In this document: in pieces, positions 8,009 through 17,037 of the stretch
Numbering within the stretch: the stretch's first letter is position 1
Layout: every line of letters begins with the position of its first letter
Assembly (NCBI RefSeq): GCF_001042985.1
Contig: NZ_JYKY01000017.1
Coordinates: forward strand, 48,865-112,864
DNA length: 64,000 nt
Source: Pseudomonas lundensis
Lineage (GTDB): Bacteria; Pseudomonadota; Gammaproteobacteria; Pseudomonadales; Pseudomonadaceae
Reading direction: 5' to 3'
The notes under the pieces: model-generated
The model's database searches: none
Told to the model about the DNA's origin: nothing
What the model saw: the letters and a program-made list of their open reading frames with translations, nothing else
Made by a program: the position numbers and the translations under genes

Positions 8009-10003
8009 ATGATCAATATCCGTTCCTTCCGCGATGTGTTGCGCCTGTTCTTCATCTTCAAACGCGAAGTCAAAATCACCGTGCTGGTGACCTTCATCAT
8101 CATCGTGCTCGGCGCGTTCCTGTTGCCCAACCGCTTTGAGTCCACGGCTTTACTGCTGGTCAAACCCGGCCGCGACACCAGCACCCTGCCGATCGAAATT
8201 GCCGACCGCCAGGCGGTGGTCATCCCCAGCGCCATGCGCGACCCGATCATCGACGAAGAACGCATCCTTACTGGCCGCCCGATCGTGCGCAAGGTGGCCG
8301 AAAAGTACCTCGATGACCTCTCACGGCAGCCACAGCCCACCGGCCCCATGGCGACGATCAAAAACGCCCTGAAAGCCACTGTGCAAGGGCTGGTCGACAT
8401 CGGTCGCGGTTTTCTGCAAATGCTCGGGCTGGTGGAAAAGCAAACCCCGGTCGAGCGTCTGGCTGACCAGTTGAGCAAAAATTTCAGCGTCACCCACGCC
8501 CCCGGCTCGTCGGTCATGGAGGTCAGCTTTACCTGGAATGACCCCAAGGTCGCCCAGCAGGTGGTGAAATCGTGGATCGACCAATACGAGCAGGAACGCA
8601 CCTCGACCATGGGCCGCAAGAGCCTCTACGGCTTCTACGAAACCGAAGCGGCCGCCACCCAGGCACGCATTCTCGATTACCAGCGCCAGATCGAAAAAAT
8701 CCTTAACCAGCTGGGCGCCGTCAGCATCGATGAACGCCTGAGCGACATCGCCCGCAACCTTAATAACCTCAAGGGCGAACACCTCAACACCACCCGCGCC
8801 GTGGCCTCCACCCAAAGCGGCCTGGAGACGATTCAGGCGCAGCTCGACAGCATGAAAAAAGAGATCAGCATCGGCCGCCAAATCAGCATTAACCCGGACC
8901 GCCAGGACTTGGCCCAACGCATCAACGCCAAGCTGATCGAACGCCAGGAAATGACCCGCACCTTCAAGGAGACCGCCCCGCCGGTCAAAGCGCTGGACGC
9001 GGCCATCGCCAACCTGCAAGCACTGCTCAACAAAGAAAAAGCGGTGGTGCAACGCAGTGAAAACCTCGCCCCCAACCCGGTCTTTACGCGCTTGCAAAAC
9101 AGCTTCGCCGATCAGCAGGCCAGCCTGAGCCGCCTTAAAACCCAGGCGGCCCAGCAAAAAGTGCAGCTTGAAAAACTGGAACAGGACCGCCGCGAAGCGC
9201 TGGCGCTTGAGCCTGAGCTGTCGCGCTTGCAACGCGAGCTGGCCGCCGCCGAAAAAAGTTTCGCGCTCTACAGCGACAGCACTGAAAAAGCACGCATTGA
9301 CCGTGAACTGGACAAGAGCCGCATCAGCAACATCGCCGTGATCGAACAAGCCACGCTCAACCCCAACCGTGTCTTTCCCAAGAGCCTGTTGATGCTGTTT
9401 CTGGCCCTCCCGATCAGCCTCGCGGTCGGCCTGCTGGCGCTGTATTTCTTCTACTTGCTGGATCAACGCATTCACGACGGCGACCACATCGAAGAGCGCT
9501 TCGGGGTCAAGGTCTGGACCAGCCTGCAAGACCTCAGCGACAACCAGCCCCAGCGCCGCAGCGCCTTCACCGCCAGCATGTACCGGCTGTATGGCGTGCT
9601 GCCGCTGGAGCAAGTGGCCGAGCGCGGGCTCAGCATCGGCCTGACCTCGGCGCGCCGGGGCGAAGGCGTGAGCTTTGTGATTGAGCACCTGCGCCAGTTG
9701 CTGCAAGAGCGCGGCCATCAGGTGCGCGTCGAAGGCACCGGCCCTGCGGCGCCGGGGGAAATCCTGCTGCTCAACGCGTCGGGGTTCTTCTCCAATCAGG
9801 AAGCCTTCGTGATTCTGCGCCAGGCCGACTTGATCTGCCTGATCGTGGAGGCCGAAAAAACCACCGTGCCGATCCTGCAAACCGCCCTCAACACCTTGAA
9901 CACCGCGTTCAAGCGCGTGGACGGCATCATCATCAACCGCCGTCGTTTCGACATCCCGGAAAAGGTGTTGAACTTTCTGGCGCGGATACGGGGTAAAGCC
10001 TGA
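8009..10003 (+). CDS. pslE: Psl chain-length/co-polymerase protein PslE (Wzz-GNVR)
   Basis: A 664-residue inner-membrane Wzz/GNVR co-polymerase. A transmembrane helix near residues 25-45 is followed by a large periplasmic coiled-coil region (about 200-440) and a second helix near 455-475 containing the family FPKSLLML motif. The cytoplasmic tail resembles a bacterial tyrosine kinase domain, but its Walker A-like stretch reads SARRGEGVS (around residues 548-555) and lacks the Lys, so it is probably not a kinase. The start is the ATG at 8009, which follows CAAAGGACTG. The stop overlaps the start of pslF (TGATG). Confidence 0.9.
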   Translation: MINIRSFRDVLRLFFIFKREVKITVLVTFIIIVLGAFLLPNRFESTALLLVKPGRDTSTLPIEIADRQAVVIPSAMRDPIIDEERILTGRPIVRKVAEKYLDDLSRQPQPTGPMATIKNALKATVQGLVDIGRGFLQMLGLVEKQTPVERLADQLSKNFSVTHAPGSSVMEVSFTWNDPKVAQQVVKSWIDQYEQERTSTMGRKSLYGFYETEAAATQARILDYQRQIEKILNQLGAVSIDERLSDIARNLNNLKGEHLNTTRAVASTQSGLETIQAQLDSMKKEISIGRQISINPDRQDLAQRINAKLIERQEMTRTFKETAPPVKALDAAIANLQALLNKEKAVVQRSENLAPNPVFTRLQNSFADQQASLSRLKTQAAQQKVQLEKLEQDRREALALEPELSRLQRELAAAEKSFALYSDSTEKARIDRELDKSRISNIAVIEQATLNPNRVFPKSLLMLFLALPISLAVGLLALYFFYLLDQRIHDGDHIEERFGVKVWTSLQDLSDNQPQRRSAFTASMYRLYGVLPLEQVAERGLSIGLTSARRGEGVSFVIEHLRQLLQERGHQVRVEGTGPAAPGEILLLNASGFFSNQEAFVILRQADLICLIVEAEKTTVPILQTALNTLNTAFKRVDGIIINRRRFDIPEKVLNFLARIRGKA

Positions 10004-11193
10004 TGCACATCGCCCTGCTGGCGCCTTTGGCGCCCGAACAAAACGGTATTGCCGACTACGCAGGGCACCTCAAGGCCGCCCTGTTGAGTCAAGGCGTTGA
10101 AGTGAGCACGCCGCTGGCCGGGATCGGCAACGACCCCGAACGCGCCCTGCAACGGGTGGCCAGCACTGACTGGCGCGGCATCGATCTGGTACATGCCGAG
10201 CTGGGTGGCGGGCGCCTGGCAGAGTTCCACGCCCTGCGTGCCTTGCGCGAACGCTTCCCCACACTGCCGCTGACGGCCACCGTGCATGACCCGGAGCGTC
10301 TGGTCTGGCGTCGCGCCCGGCTGCCATGGCCGTTATCACTGGCCAGCCGCCTGCCGTCACCGCTGCCGCAAATGGCCACCGTACTGGCCGACCCGTTGTG
10401 TCTGTATGAAGAACGGCAACTGGGCCGCAGCCTGACGCGCCTGGTCACCCTCACGCAGTCGGGCAGCGACTGCCTGAAACAGCGCATGGGCCTGCGCAAC
10501 GAGCAAATGGTGGTCATTGCCCATGGCAACTTGCTGATCCCGCCTGCGCCACTGCCTGATCTCAACCCGCTGAAGCTGTTGTATTTCGGCTTTATTTATC
10601 GCGGCAAGGGCATTGAGGATTTGCTCGAAGCCCTGGCCATGACCTTCATGCACAAGCCCGAACTCAAGCAACAACTGACCCTGACCCTGGCCGGGGGCAG
10701 TGAACCCGAAATGGCCTTCGAGTCGGGCGGCAGTTACCTGCACCTGTTGCGCCAGCGCATCGAGCAATTGGGCCTGGAAAACAGTATCGCCTGGCGCCTC
10801 GACCTGCCAGCCAGCGACATTGCGACGGTCATTCAGGACCATCACGTGATGGTCCTGCCCTACCGTGAGTCAAGCAAACTCAAGCTGTTGGGCCAATTGC
10901 GCGGCACCAGCGGGGCGCTGTCATGGGCCGCGGCCTGCGGGCGCGGGGTGATTACCTCGGACGCCCGTTCATTTGCCGAGGAAGTCGACCACGGCAACGG
11001 GGTGATTTACCCCCAAGGCAACGTCGCCGCGCTGGCCGCCGAGCTGGGCCATTTATGTGCCGACCCGTTGATGGCGGTACGCTGGGCCGAGCACGCCCAA
11101 CAGATTGGCCAAGAACGCGTCTGGAGCGAAACCGCCGAGCGTTTTCACCAGATGTTCAAATCCGCCTGCTGGGGACGCACCCATGTGGCGTAA
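10003..11193 (+). CDS. pslF: Psl glycosyltransferase PslF (GT4-like)
   Basis: A 396-residue cytoplasmic GT-B glycosyltransferase expected to add a sugar to the lipid-linked Psl repeat unit. The N-terminus MHIALLAPLAPEQNGIADY is typical of the first Rossmann unit. The second half has the sugar-nucleotide binding region LLYFGFIYRGKGIEDLLEAL and VLPYRESSKLKLLGQLRGTSG. Length matches P. aeruginosa PslF (about 395). The start overlaps the pslE stop and the 3' end overlaps pslG by 11 bases, so translation is coupled. The exact donor and linkage cannot be read from sequence. Confidence 0.88.
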   Translation: MHIALLAPLAPEQNGIADYAGHLKAALLSQGVEVSTPLAGIGNDPERALQRVASTDWRGIDLVHAELGGGRLAEFHALRALRERFPTLPLTATVHDPERLVWRRARLPWPLSLASRLPSPLPQMATVLADPLCLYEERQLGRSLTRLVTLTQSGSDCLKQRMGLRNEQMVVIAHGNLLIPPAPLPDLNPLKLLYFGFIYRGKGIEDLLEALAMTFMHKPELKQQLTLTLAGGSEPEMAFESGGSYLHLLRQRIEQLGLENSIAWRLDLPASDIATVIQDHHVMVLPYRESSKLKLLGQLRGTSGALSWAAACGRGVITSDARSFAEEVDHGNGVIYPQGNVAALAAELGHLCADPLMAVRWAEHAQQIGQERVWSETAERFHQMFKSACWGRTHVA

Positions 11194-12511
11194 ACCTGTG
11201 TTCTGGCTGCCCGCGCTGCTGATCGCCGTGATCGGGGCCAGCCTGTTGCCATGGAGCCCGCCCGTTGAAGCCCAGGGCACGACCTTGCGTGGGCCACGCC
11301 CGGTGGAATGGAAAGACTTTTTGGGGGTCAACGCGCAGTTTCAGTACTTCCCGCAGCCGGTGTATGAAAAACAGATGCAGCGCCTCGATGAGCTGGGGCT
11401 GGACTGGGTGCGCCTGACGATCCACTGGGCGATGATCGAACCCGAAGAAAACCAGCTGCAACTGGCGCCGCTGGATAGCGTGATGCAAGCCATCCGCGCT
11501 CACCAGTTCAACACCTTGGCCTACCTGGTCGGCTCAGCGCCGTTCGCCAGCAGCGTGCCCCCCGGCGAGCCCACCACCGACCTCTACCCGCCGAGGGATT
11601 TTTCCGTGTTTGCCCGGCGCATGCTGATGCTGGCGCAACGCTACCCGAACGTGAACGTCTGGCAAGTCTGGAACGAGCCCAACATCATGTGGCTGCCCCA
11701 GGCTGACCCGGCCGAGTATTACCGCCTGCTGACCACCACCGCCAAGGCGATCCGCGACGTGCGGCCCGAGCAAAAAGTCGCCACCGCCGGGATGGCGTAT
11801 TACAGCCAGATGCCTAAGCAAGCGGGCCTGATGCTGGAAAAAATGCTCGAACAAGGCTTGGCCCAGCAAAACCTGATCACGGCCTACCACCCCTATTCGC
11901 AGTACCCGGAGGGCGATACCCCCGCCGACAATGACTTCCTGACCCGCGCCAACTTCCTCAACAGCGCCTTGCACGCTAAAGGCATTGCCCAGGTGTGGGC
12001 CACGGAATGGGGCTGGTCGAGCTACAACGGCCCGCAAGAAATGCAACTGCTGATCGGGGTCGATGGCCAGTCCGATTACACCTTGCGGCGGCTGGCGCTG
12101 ATGAGCGCGATGGATTTTCAGCGGATCTTTTTGTTCAACCTCAGCGACCTCGACAGCCGCGCCAGCCCGCGTGACCAGTACTACGGCTTGCTGGACCTGC
12201 AAGGCAATCCAAAGCCCGTGTATGAGGCGTTGCAGAACTTCTTCAAGGTCACCGGCCCGCGTCTGGACCCGGCCGACGCGCCGCAAGTCGAGGGCGCGCC
12301 CAACGACCTGTACAGCATTGGCTGGACCCGGGACGACGGCAAACGCCTGTGGATGTTCTGGAGCGCCAGCGGCGATCAGGTGCAGTTGCCGGGCGTGACC
12401 CGGGCCACCCTGTACAACCCGCACACGGGCACTGAAACCCCGTTGAGCGACGCGACGGCGATCAGCGTGCCGCTCACATCCAGTTTGCAACTGTTGGTAT
12501 GGACGCCATGA
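11183..12511 (+). CDS. pslG: Psl glycoside hydrolase PslG (GH39)
   Basis: A 442-residue glycoside hydrolase with an N-terminal hydrophobic anchor (about residues 5-25) and a TIM-barrel domain. It cleaves Psl and is thought to trim or release polymer at the inner membrane/periplasm. The acid/base Glu is in WNEPN at residue 165, the same number as in P. aeruginosa PslG. The nucleophile Glu is in ATEWGW at residue 275, within one of the known E276. The ATG at 11183 lies inside the end of pslF and gives the 442 residues typical of the family. Both catalytic residues are intact, so the enzyme should be active. Confidence 0.92.
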   Translation: MWRKPVFWLPALLIAVIGASLLPWSPPVEAQGTTLRGPRPVEWKDFLGVNAQFQYFPQPVYEKQMQRLDELGLDWVRLTIHWAMIEPEENQLQLAPLDSVMQAIRAHQFNTLAYLVGSAPFASSVPPGEPTTDLYPPRDFSVFARRMLMLAQRYPNVNVWQVWNEPNIMWLPQADPAEYYRLLTTTAKAIRDVRPEQKVATAGMAYYSQMPKQAGLMLEKMLEQGLAQQNLITAYHPYSQYPEGDTPADNDFLTRANFLNSALHAKGIAQVWATEWGWSSYNGPQEMQLLIGVDGQSDYTLRRLALMSAMDFQRIFLFNLSDLDSRASPRDQYYGLLDLQGNPKPVYEALQNFFKVTGPRLDPADAPQVEGAPNDLYSIGWTRDDGKRLWMFWSASGDQVQLPGVTRATLYNPHTGTETPLSDATAISVPLTSSLQLLVWTP

Positions 12512-13725
12512 AAATACTCTGGACCCTGCCCTATCTTCCCTGGCCAACCACCAGTGGCGGCAAGACACGCCAATACCATTTGCTGCGCAGCCTGGCCGCG
12601 CGCGGGCACCGGATCACCTTGCTGGTGCAATCTAAAACCGCCCTCGACGCCGCCACCCGCGCGGCCCTTGAGCCGTTTCTCGAGCGCTTGATCGTGCTCA
12701 GGCGTCGTCCCTTACGCAGCTTTAAAACCCTGCTGGCCGTGGCCTTGGCGCCCTACCCGATGCTGGCCGGCATCAACGGCGTGACGGCCCCGCTGGAACA
12801 GCAAGTGGGGCAACTGTTGCAAGAGCCGTGGGACGTCATCCAAATCGAACACAGCTACAGTTTTCAGCCGTTCGAACGTGCGCTGGCGGCCGCCGGACGC
12901 GACTTTATTCTCACCGAACACAATGTCGAATCCGCCCTCGGGGCCGCCAGCTACGACCGTTTGCCGGGCTGGCTCAAGCCGTTTACCTCCTATGACCAGT
13001 GGCGCTACCGGCGCTGGGAAAAACGCGTGTTCGGGCTGGCCAAAGAACTGATCGCGGTCACCGAACAGGACGCACAGGTGATGCGCCAACTGACCCGCAC
13101 GCCGGTGTCGGTGGTGGTCAATGGTGTCGACAGCGGGCATTACGCCCAGGTGCAACCGAACCTGCACAGCCAGCGCCTGCTGTTTGTCGGCAATTACGAA
13201 TACCACCCCAACGTCGATGCCGTGGAATGGGCGCTGGACAGCATCCTGCCGCAACTGTGGGCGCTCAACCCGCACGTGCGTTTTGCCGTTTGCGGCTTTG
13301 GCCTGCCTGACCGCTGGCGTCAGCGCTGGACCGACCCGCGCATTGAATGGCAAGGCTTTGTCCCGGACTTGCGCGATTTACAGCGGCAGGCCGCCGTCTT
13401 TTTTGCCCCGTTACGCCAGGGCGGCGGCTCCAAGCTCAAAGTGCTCGAAGCCATGGCCGCCGGTTTGCCGGTGGTGACCACCGGGCAAGGCAGCTCGGGG
13501 TTGAAGGTCATCAACGGCGAGCACTATCTGGGCAGCGAACACCCGCAAGAATTGGCCCAACTGTTGAATACGGCACTGAGCGATCCCGCCCTGCTGCAAC
13601 GTATTGGCGAGGCCGGACGCGCTTACGTCAGGGCCGAGCATGATTGGGCGGTGGCCGCGGCCCAGCTGGAACAGGTTTACACCCGTCTTCCCTCCTTAAA
13701 AGAAGAAGTCAGCGTATGCGCATAG
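12508..13725 (+). CDS. pslH: Psl glycosyltransferase PslH (GT4-like)
   Basis: A 405-residue GT-B glycosyltransferase. The N-terminal domain begins MKILWTLPYLPWP and has IQIEHSYSFQPF and ILTEHNVES. The donor domain includes LLFVGNYEYHPNVDAV, CGFGLPD and the phosphate-binding loop FFAPLRQGGGSKLKVLEAM. I place the start at 12508 because that ATG forms an ATGA overlap with the pslG stop; an ATG three codons earlier (12499) is also in frame. The 3' end overlaps pslI by 10 bases. It should act in the cytoplasm on the lipid-linked intermediate; the exact linkage is unknown. Confidence 0.88.
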   Translation: MKILWTLPYLPWPTTSGGKTRQYHLLRSLAARGHRITLLVQSKTALDAATRAALEPFLERLIVLRRRPLRSFKTLLAVALAPYPMLAGINGVTAPLEQQVGQLLQEPWDVIQIEHSYSFQPFERALAAAGRDFILTEHNVESALGAASYDRLPGWLKPFTSYDQWRYRRWEKRVFGLAKELIAVTEQDAQVMRQLTRTPVSVVVNGVDSGHYAQVQPNLHSQRLLFVGNYEYHPNVDAVEWALDSILPQLWALNPHVRFAVCGFGLPDRWRQRWTDPRIEWQGFVPDLRDLQRQAAVFFAPLRQGGGSKLKVLEAMAAGLPVVTTGQGSSGLKVINGEHYLGSEHPQELAQLLNTALSDPALLQRIGEAGRAYVRAEHDWAVAAAQLEQVYTRLPSLKEEVSVCA

Positions 13726-14816
13726 GTCTGGATTACCGCCCCGCCGCGGGCTATGGCAACAGTGGCATTGGGCGTCAGGCGCTGGCGCTGGAAGCGGCGT
13801 TGCGCGCACACCCCGAGGTGCAATTGCAGTTGTTCGGCGTCGCCCCAGAAGATCACCCGCTGCGCCGCCGCGTGCATTGCCCGCGCTGGGGGGCGCCGCT
13901 GCAAAGCGTGCACCGGCTGCCCGGCCGGTTACGTTTTGAAGGCGGCTTCCTACCGGGCGCCCTGCGCGAAGCCGGGATTGAAATTCACATCTGCAACTTC
14001 AACATGGGCTTGCCCCTGGGCGCCAAACCCCACGGCATGCGCTATGTGCTGCAACTGCACGATTTGTTCCAGCTGACCCACATCAACCACCACGGCTCTC
14101 GTCTCAAAGAGAAGGTCTACCGCACCAGCGACCAACTCTCGATCGGGCATTCGATCAAGGTTGCGGACCGCATCTGGACGCCCTCGCAATACACCGCGGA
14201 TGAAGTGGTCAAGCGCTTCCCCGGCGCCAAAGACAAAGTGCGGGTGCTGCCCAATCTGGTCAGCGGCTTTGTCGGTGAACCGGCCGATATCAGCGAACTC
14301 AACCTGCCTGCGCGCTATTGGCTGGCAGTCGGCACCCGCGAGCCGCGCAAGAACATTCCCTGGCTGGTGGAGGCCTGGCAGGCAGCGCGTCAGCGCTCGC
14401 AACAGGTGCCGGAGCTGGTGCTGGTCGGCGCTCGGGAACACCTGCCTGAGCCCTTGCAGTCATTAGCCGGCCTGCATTTTTTAAGCGACCTGACCGACGC
14501 CCAACTGCACGCGGTGTACCAACACGCCGAACGCCTGTGGCAGCCCTCTTATGCCGAAGGGTTCGGCCTGCCGGTAATTGAAGCGTTGAGTGTCGGCACC
14601 TCGGTGGCCGTGGCCAGCGGCTCGGCACTGGATGAGATCACCCCGGCGCAGAGCCCTCGCTTCTCCCCCACTGACACCCAGGCCCTCACCGGGTTGATGG
14701 TGAGCCTGGCCAGTCAGGCCCCGGAAGACCCGCAGCAGATGAAAGCCTGGGCCGGCCGTTACGCGGACGAGGCTTACCGCGAGCGTCTTTATGCGCTGCT
14801 GGAGGAGCTTCGCTAA
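13716..14816 (+). CDS. pslI: Psl glycosyltransferase PslI (GT4-like)
   Basis: A 366-residue GT-B glycosyltransferase. The N-terminus MRIGLDYRPAAGYGNSGIGR is typical of mannosyl/rhamnosyl GT4 enzymes. The C-terminal donor site includes WLAVGTREPRKNI and LWQPSYAEGFGLPVIEAL, with the two Glu of the EX7E-type motif. The ATG at 13716 overlaps the pslH end, and TAATG joins it to pslJ. Length matches the P. aeruginosa protein (about 367). It acts in the cytoplasm in repeat-unit assembly; which sugar it adds is not evident. Confidence 0.88.
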   Translation: MRIGLDYRPAAGYGNSGIGRQALALEAALRAHPEVQLQLFGVAPEDHPLRRRVHCPRWGAPLQSVHRLPGRLRFEGGFLPGALREAGIEIHICNFNMGLPLGAKPHGMRYVLQLHDLFQLTHINHHGSRLKEKVYRTSDQLSIGHSIKVADRIWTPSQYTADEVVKRFPGAKDKVRVLPNLVSGFVGEPADISELNLPARYWLAVGTREPRKNIPWLVEAWQAARQRSQQVPELVLVGAREHLPEPLQSLAGLHFLSDLTDAQLHAVYQHAERLWQPSYAEGFGLPVIEALSVGTSVAVASGSALDEITPAQSPRFSPTDTQALTGLMVSLASQAPEDPQQMKAWAGRYADEAYRERLYALLEELR

Positions 14817-16210
14817 TGCCTTTGGCGCTTCCGCTGGCGTTGATATTCAGCCTGCTGTTCGGGCTGATGGCCTGGGTGCTGCCGCCGCTCAGCGTGATCG
14901 TGTTGATGGTCGGCATCGCGGGGGTGGTGACGGTGCTGCGCCATCCGCTGTGGGGGCTGCTGCTGTTTGGCGTGCTCGCGACGTTTTTACCCTACACCAC
15001 GGTCAATATCGGCTTTCGCACCACGGTGTCGGAGCTGCTGATCCTGCTGGTGTGGGGCAGCGTGCTGGTGCAAAAGCTGCTCAATAACCTGCCTCCCGCC
15101 CCCACACTGCTGCGCACCGAACGCTGGGTCTTGGTGTTGATGCTGTTCAGTGCCTTGCCGTTTCTGGTCGGCCAGTGGATGGTCAGCGCTGAAGGCAACG
15201 GGCCGGTCAATTGGGTGCGCTGGCTGCTGAACCTGTCGGTGCTGTTTTTGGTGCCACGGCTGCTGGAGACACCCAAAGCCCGCGAGCAGATGGTGATCGC
15301 ATTGCTGCTCGGCACGTTATTGCTGTTGCTACTATCGATCCCGGTGTACCTGCGGGACCGTTCTGCCAGCGGCATTACCTCGATCCTCGGCCACTTGGGC
15401 TATGGCGGGGTGAGCATGCTCGACGACCGCTTGCAGTCCTTTACCACGCGCATGAGTTCGCCGTGGATGCACCCCAACGTGACGGGCGGCGCCATGGCCT
15501 TGTTGGTGCCGTTGGCCCTGTGCTTCGGGTTTACCCGGCGTGGCTGGCACAGGCTGCTGGGGGTCAGTGTCGGCCTGCTGGGGGTGCTTGCGCTGGCCAT
15601 GACCGGCTCGCGCGGGGCGTTGATCAGCATGATGGTGGTGCTGATCTGGTGCGCCAGCCAACGCGTCCCCTACACCGGGCGCATGCTGCTGGCCGGGGTC
15701 GCAGCGGTGGTGGTGCTGTTGCTGGTGTACCCGCCGTTGCAAGAACGCCTGGCCGCCATTTTCTCCACGGCCGACACCGGCAGCACCAGTGTGCGCCTGG
15801 ATGAATACCGGGCATTTCCCAACGCCATCGCCGCCTTTCCGCTGGGCATCGGCTTCAAGGTGGAGGCCGGGCTGGCAGGCACGGGTTTGCTGGGTATTTC
15901 CAACCTGTTCCTGAACTTTATGTACAAGCTCGGCCTGCCCGGTATGTTGCTGTTCATCGCGGTGATCGCCAGTTGGTGGCGCAGCGTGCGCCCGCGGCAC
16001 ACGCCCATCGCCCTGACGGCCGACACTTCAATCTGGTTCGGCACCACCGTCGGCCTGCTGGCTGCGCTGGTCAGCGGCCTGTTCGATCACTATTTCAGCT
16101 TCACTCAGGTGTTGATCGCCTTGTTCTGGCTGATGCTCGGCTTGAGCCTGCATGAAGCCCGGCGCCTCACACACAATGCCCCGGCGCCTTTTTCAGGAGT
16201 TCGCCCATGA
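14816..16210 (+). CDS. pslJ: Psl polymerase-like membrane protein PslJ
   Basis: A 464-residue integral membrane protein with about 11-12 hydrophobic helices and the O-antigen ligase/Wzy-type large periplasmic loop (about 330-370) before SNLFLNFMYKLGLPGML. Conserved features include SSPWMHPNVTGGAMA and MTGSRGALISMM. It is the best candidate for the polymerase that joins flipped Psl repeat units in the periplasm. It overlaps pslI (TAATG) and the following acyltransferase gene (ATGA). The low sequence conservation usual for Wzy proteins means the assignment rests mainly on topology and context. Confidence 0.85.
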   Translation: MPLALPLALIFSLLFGLMAWVLPPLSVIVLMVGIAGVVTVLRHPLWGLLLFGVLATFLPYTTVNIGFRTTVSELLILLVWGSVLVQKLLNNLPPAPTLLRTERWVLVLMLFSALPFLVGQWMVSAEGNGPVNWVRWLLNLSVLFLVPRLLETPKAREQMVIALLLGTLLLLLLSIPVYLRDRSASGITSILGHLGYGGVSMLDDRLQSFTTRMSSPWMHPNVTGGAMALLVPLALCFGFTRRGWHRLLGVSVGLLGVLALAMTGSRGALISMMVVLIWCASQRVPYTGRMLLAGVAAVVVLLLVYPPLQERLAAIFSTADTGSTSVRLDEYRAFPNAIAAFPLGIGFKVEAGLAGTGLLGISNLFLNFMYKLGLPGMLLFIAVIASWWRSVRPRHTPIALTADTSIWFGTTVGLLAALVSGLFDHYFSFTQVLIALFWLMLGLSLHEARRLTHNAPAPFSGVRP

Positions 16211-17028
16211 AGCACCGTCTCTTTCACTCGCGCAACCTGCGTCAGGCCTTGCCCGAGTACGCCGAAAAAATGGGGGTCAGCCTTGAAGATCTGACCAACG
16301 CCTACGACTGGATGCTGGCCAATGACGTGTGCTTCGAACAGCCACTCAAAGGCGACACGTTGTGCTTCATCAGCTACCTGAACATCGAGCCACGCATCGA
16401 ACCGCCGCTGGCCCGACGGTTTTATGCGTTGCTGGGCCGCGAACTCAAAGGCGCGCTGATCCCGCTGTACGGCAAAAACTGGCCGACCTTGCGCGACCGC
16501 CTGCTGCGCGGGTGGGAGCTGGCCTACAACATTCTGATTTGCAAAATCCCCAGCCATACCGTGCGCCTGCTGTGGCTACGCGCGGGTGGGGCGAAAATCG
16601 GCAAAGGTTCGACGGTCTGGCGCAACACGGAAATCCTCGGCGTGGACAGCTTGCGCATCGGCGACGACAGCACCGTGGGCTGGCATTGCCAACTGGACGC
16701 ACGGGGCGGACTGATTATTGGCAACCATGTGACCATCGCCTCGCACGTGCTGATTATTGCGGGCGGGCATGACGTGCAAGCGCCCGAGTTCTGGGCCATT
16801 GGCGGCCCGGTCTACATTCGCGACTATGCCTGGATTGCTAGCCGCGCCCTGCTCTCCTTCGGTGCCGACATCGGAGAAGGCGCCGTGGTGGGTGGCAACT
16901 GCGTGGTGTCCAAACCGGTGCCACCCTACGCCATCGTCGGTGGCCCCGATGCCACCATCAAAGGCGAACGCTGCCGCAACCTGAACTACAAAGTGGGCGG
17001 CAAAGGCCTGTTCACGTTGTTTCACTAG
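16207..17028 (+). CDS. Left-handed beta-helix acyltransferase in psl operon
   Basis: A 273-residue protein of the WcaF/serine O-acetyltransferase type. The C-terminal half (about 120-255) shows hexapeptide repeats (IGKGSTVW, IGDDSTVG, IGNHVTIA, IGEGAVVG) that build a left-handed beta-helix. The His in IIAGGHDVQ is the likely catalytic base. The first 100 residues are an added helical region not found in standard WcaF. It overlaps pslJ by ATGA and lies 9 bases before pslK, so it belongs to the operon. P. aeruginosa has no such gene at this position; its PslL is a different, membrane-type acyltransferase. It probably O-acetylates a Psl sugar in the cytoplasm. Confidence 0.85.
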   Translation: MKHRLFHSRNLRQALPEYAEKMGVSLEDLTNAYDWMLANDVCFEQPLKGDTLCFISYLNIEPRIEPPLARRFYALLGRELKGALIPLYGKNWPTLRDRLLRGWELAYNILICKIPSHTVRLLWLRAGGAKIGKGSTVWRNTEILGVDSLRIGDDSTVGWHCQLDARGGLIIGNHVTIASHVLIIAGGHDVQAPEFWAIGGPVYIRDYAWIASRALLSFGADIGEGAVVGGNCVVSKPVPPYAIVGGPDATIKGERCRNLNYKVGGKGLFTLFH

Positions 17029-17037
17029 GGCCGGGCC

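Noticed and set aside
8321..9880. 519-codon open frame antisense to pslE
   Set aside because: Lies wholly within pslE on the other strand and shows no protein-family features; a shadow of a high-GC coding region.
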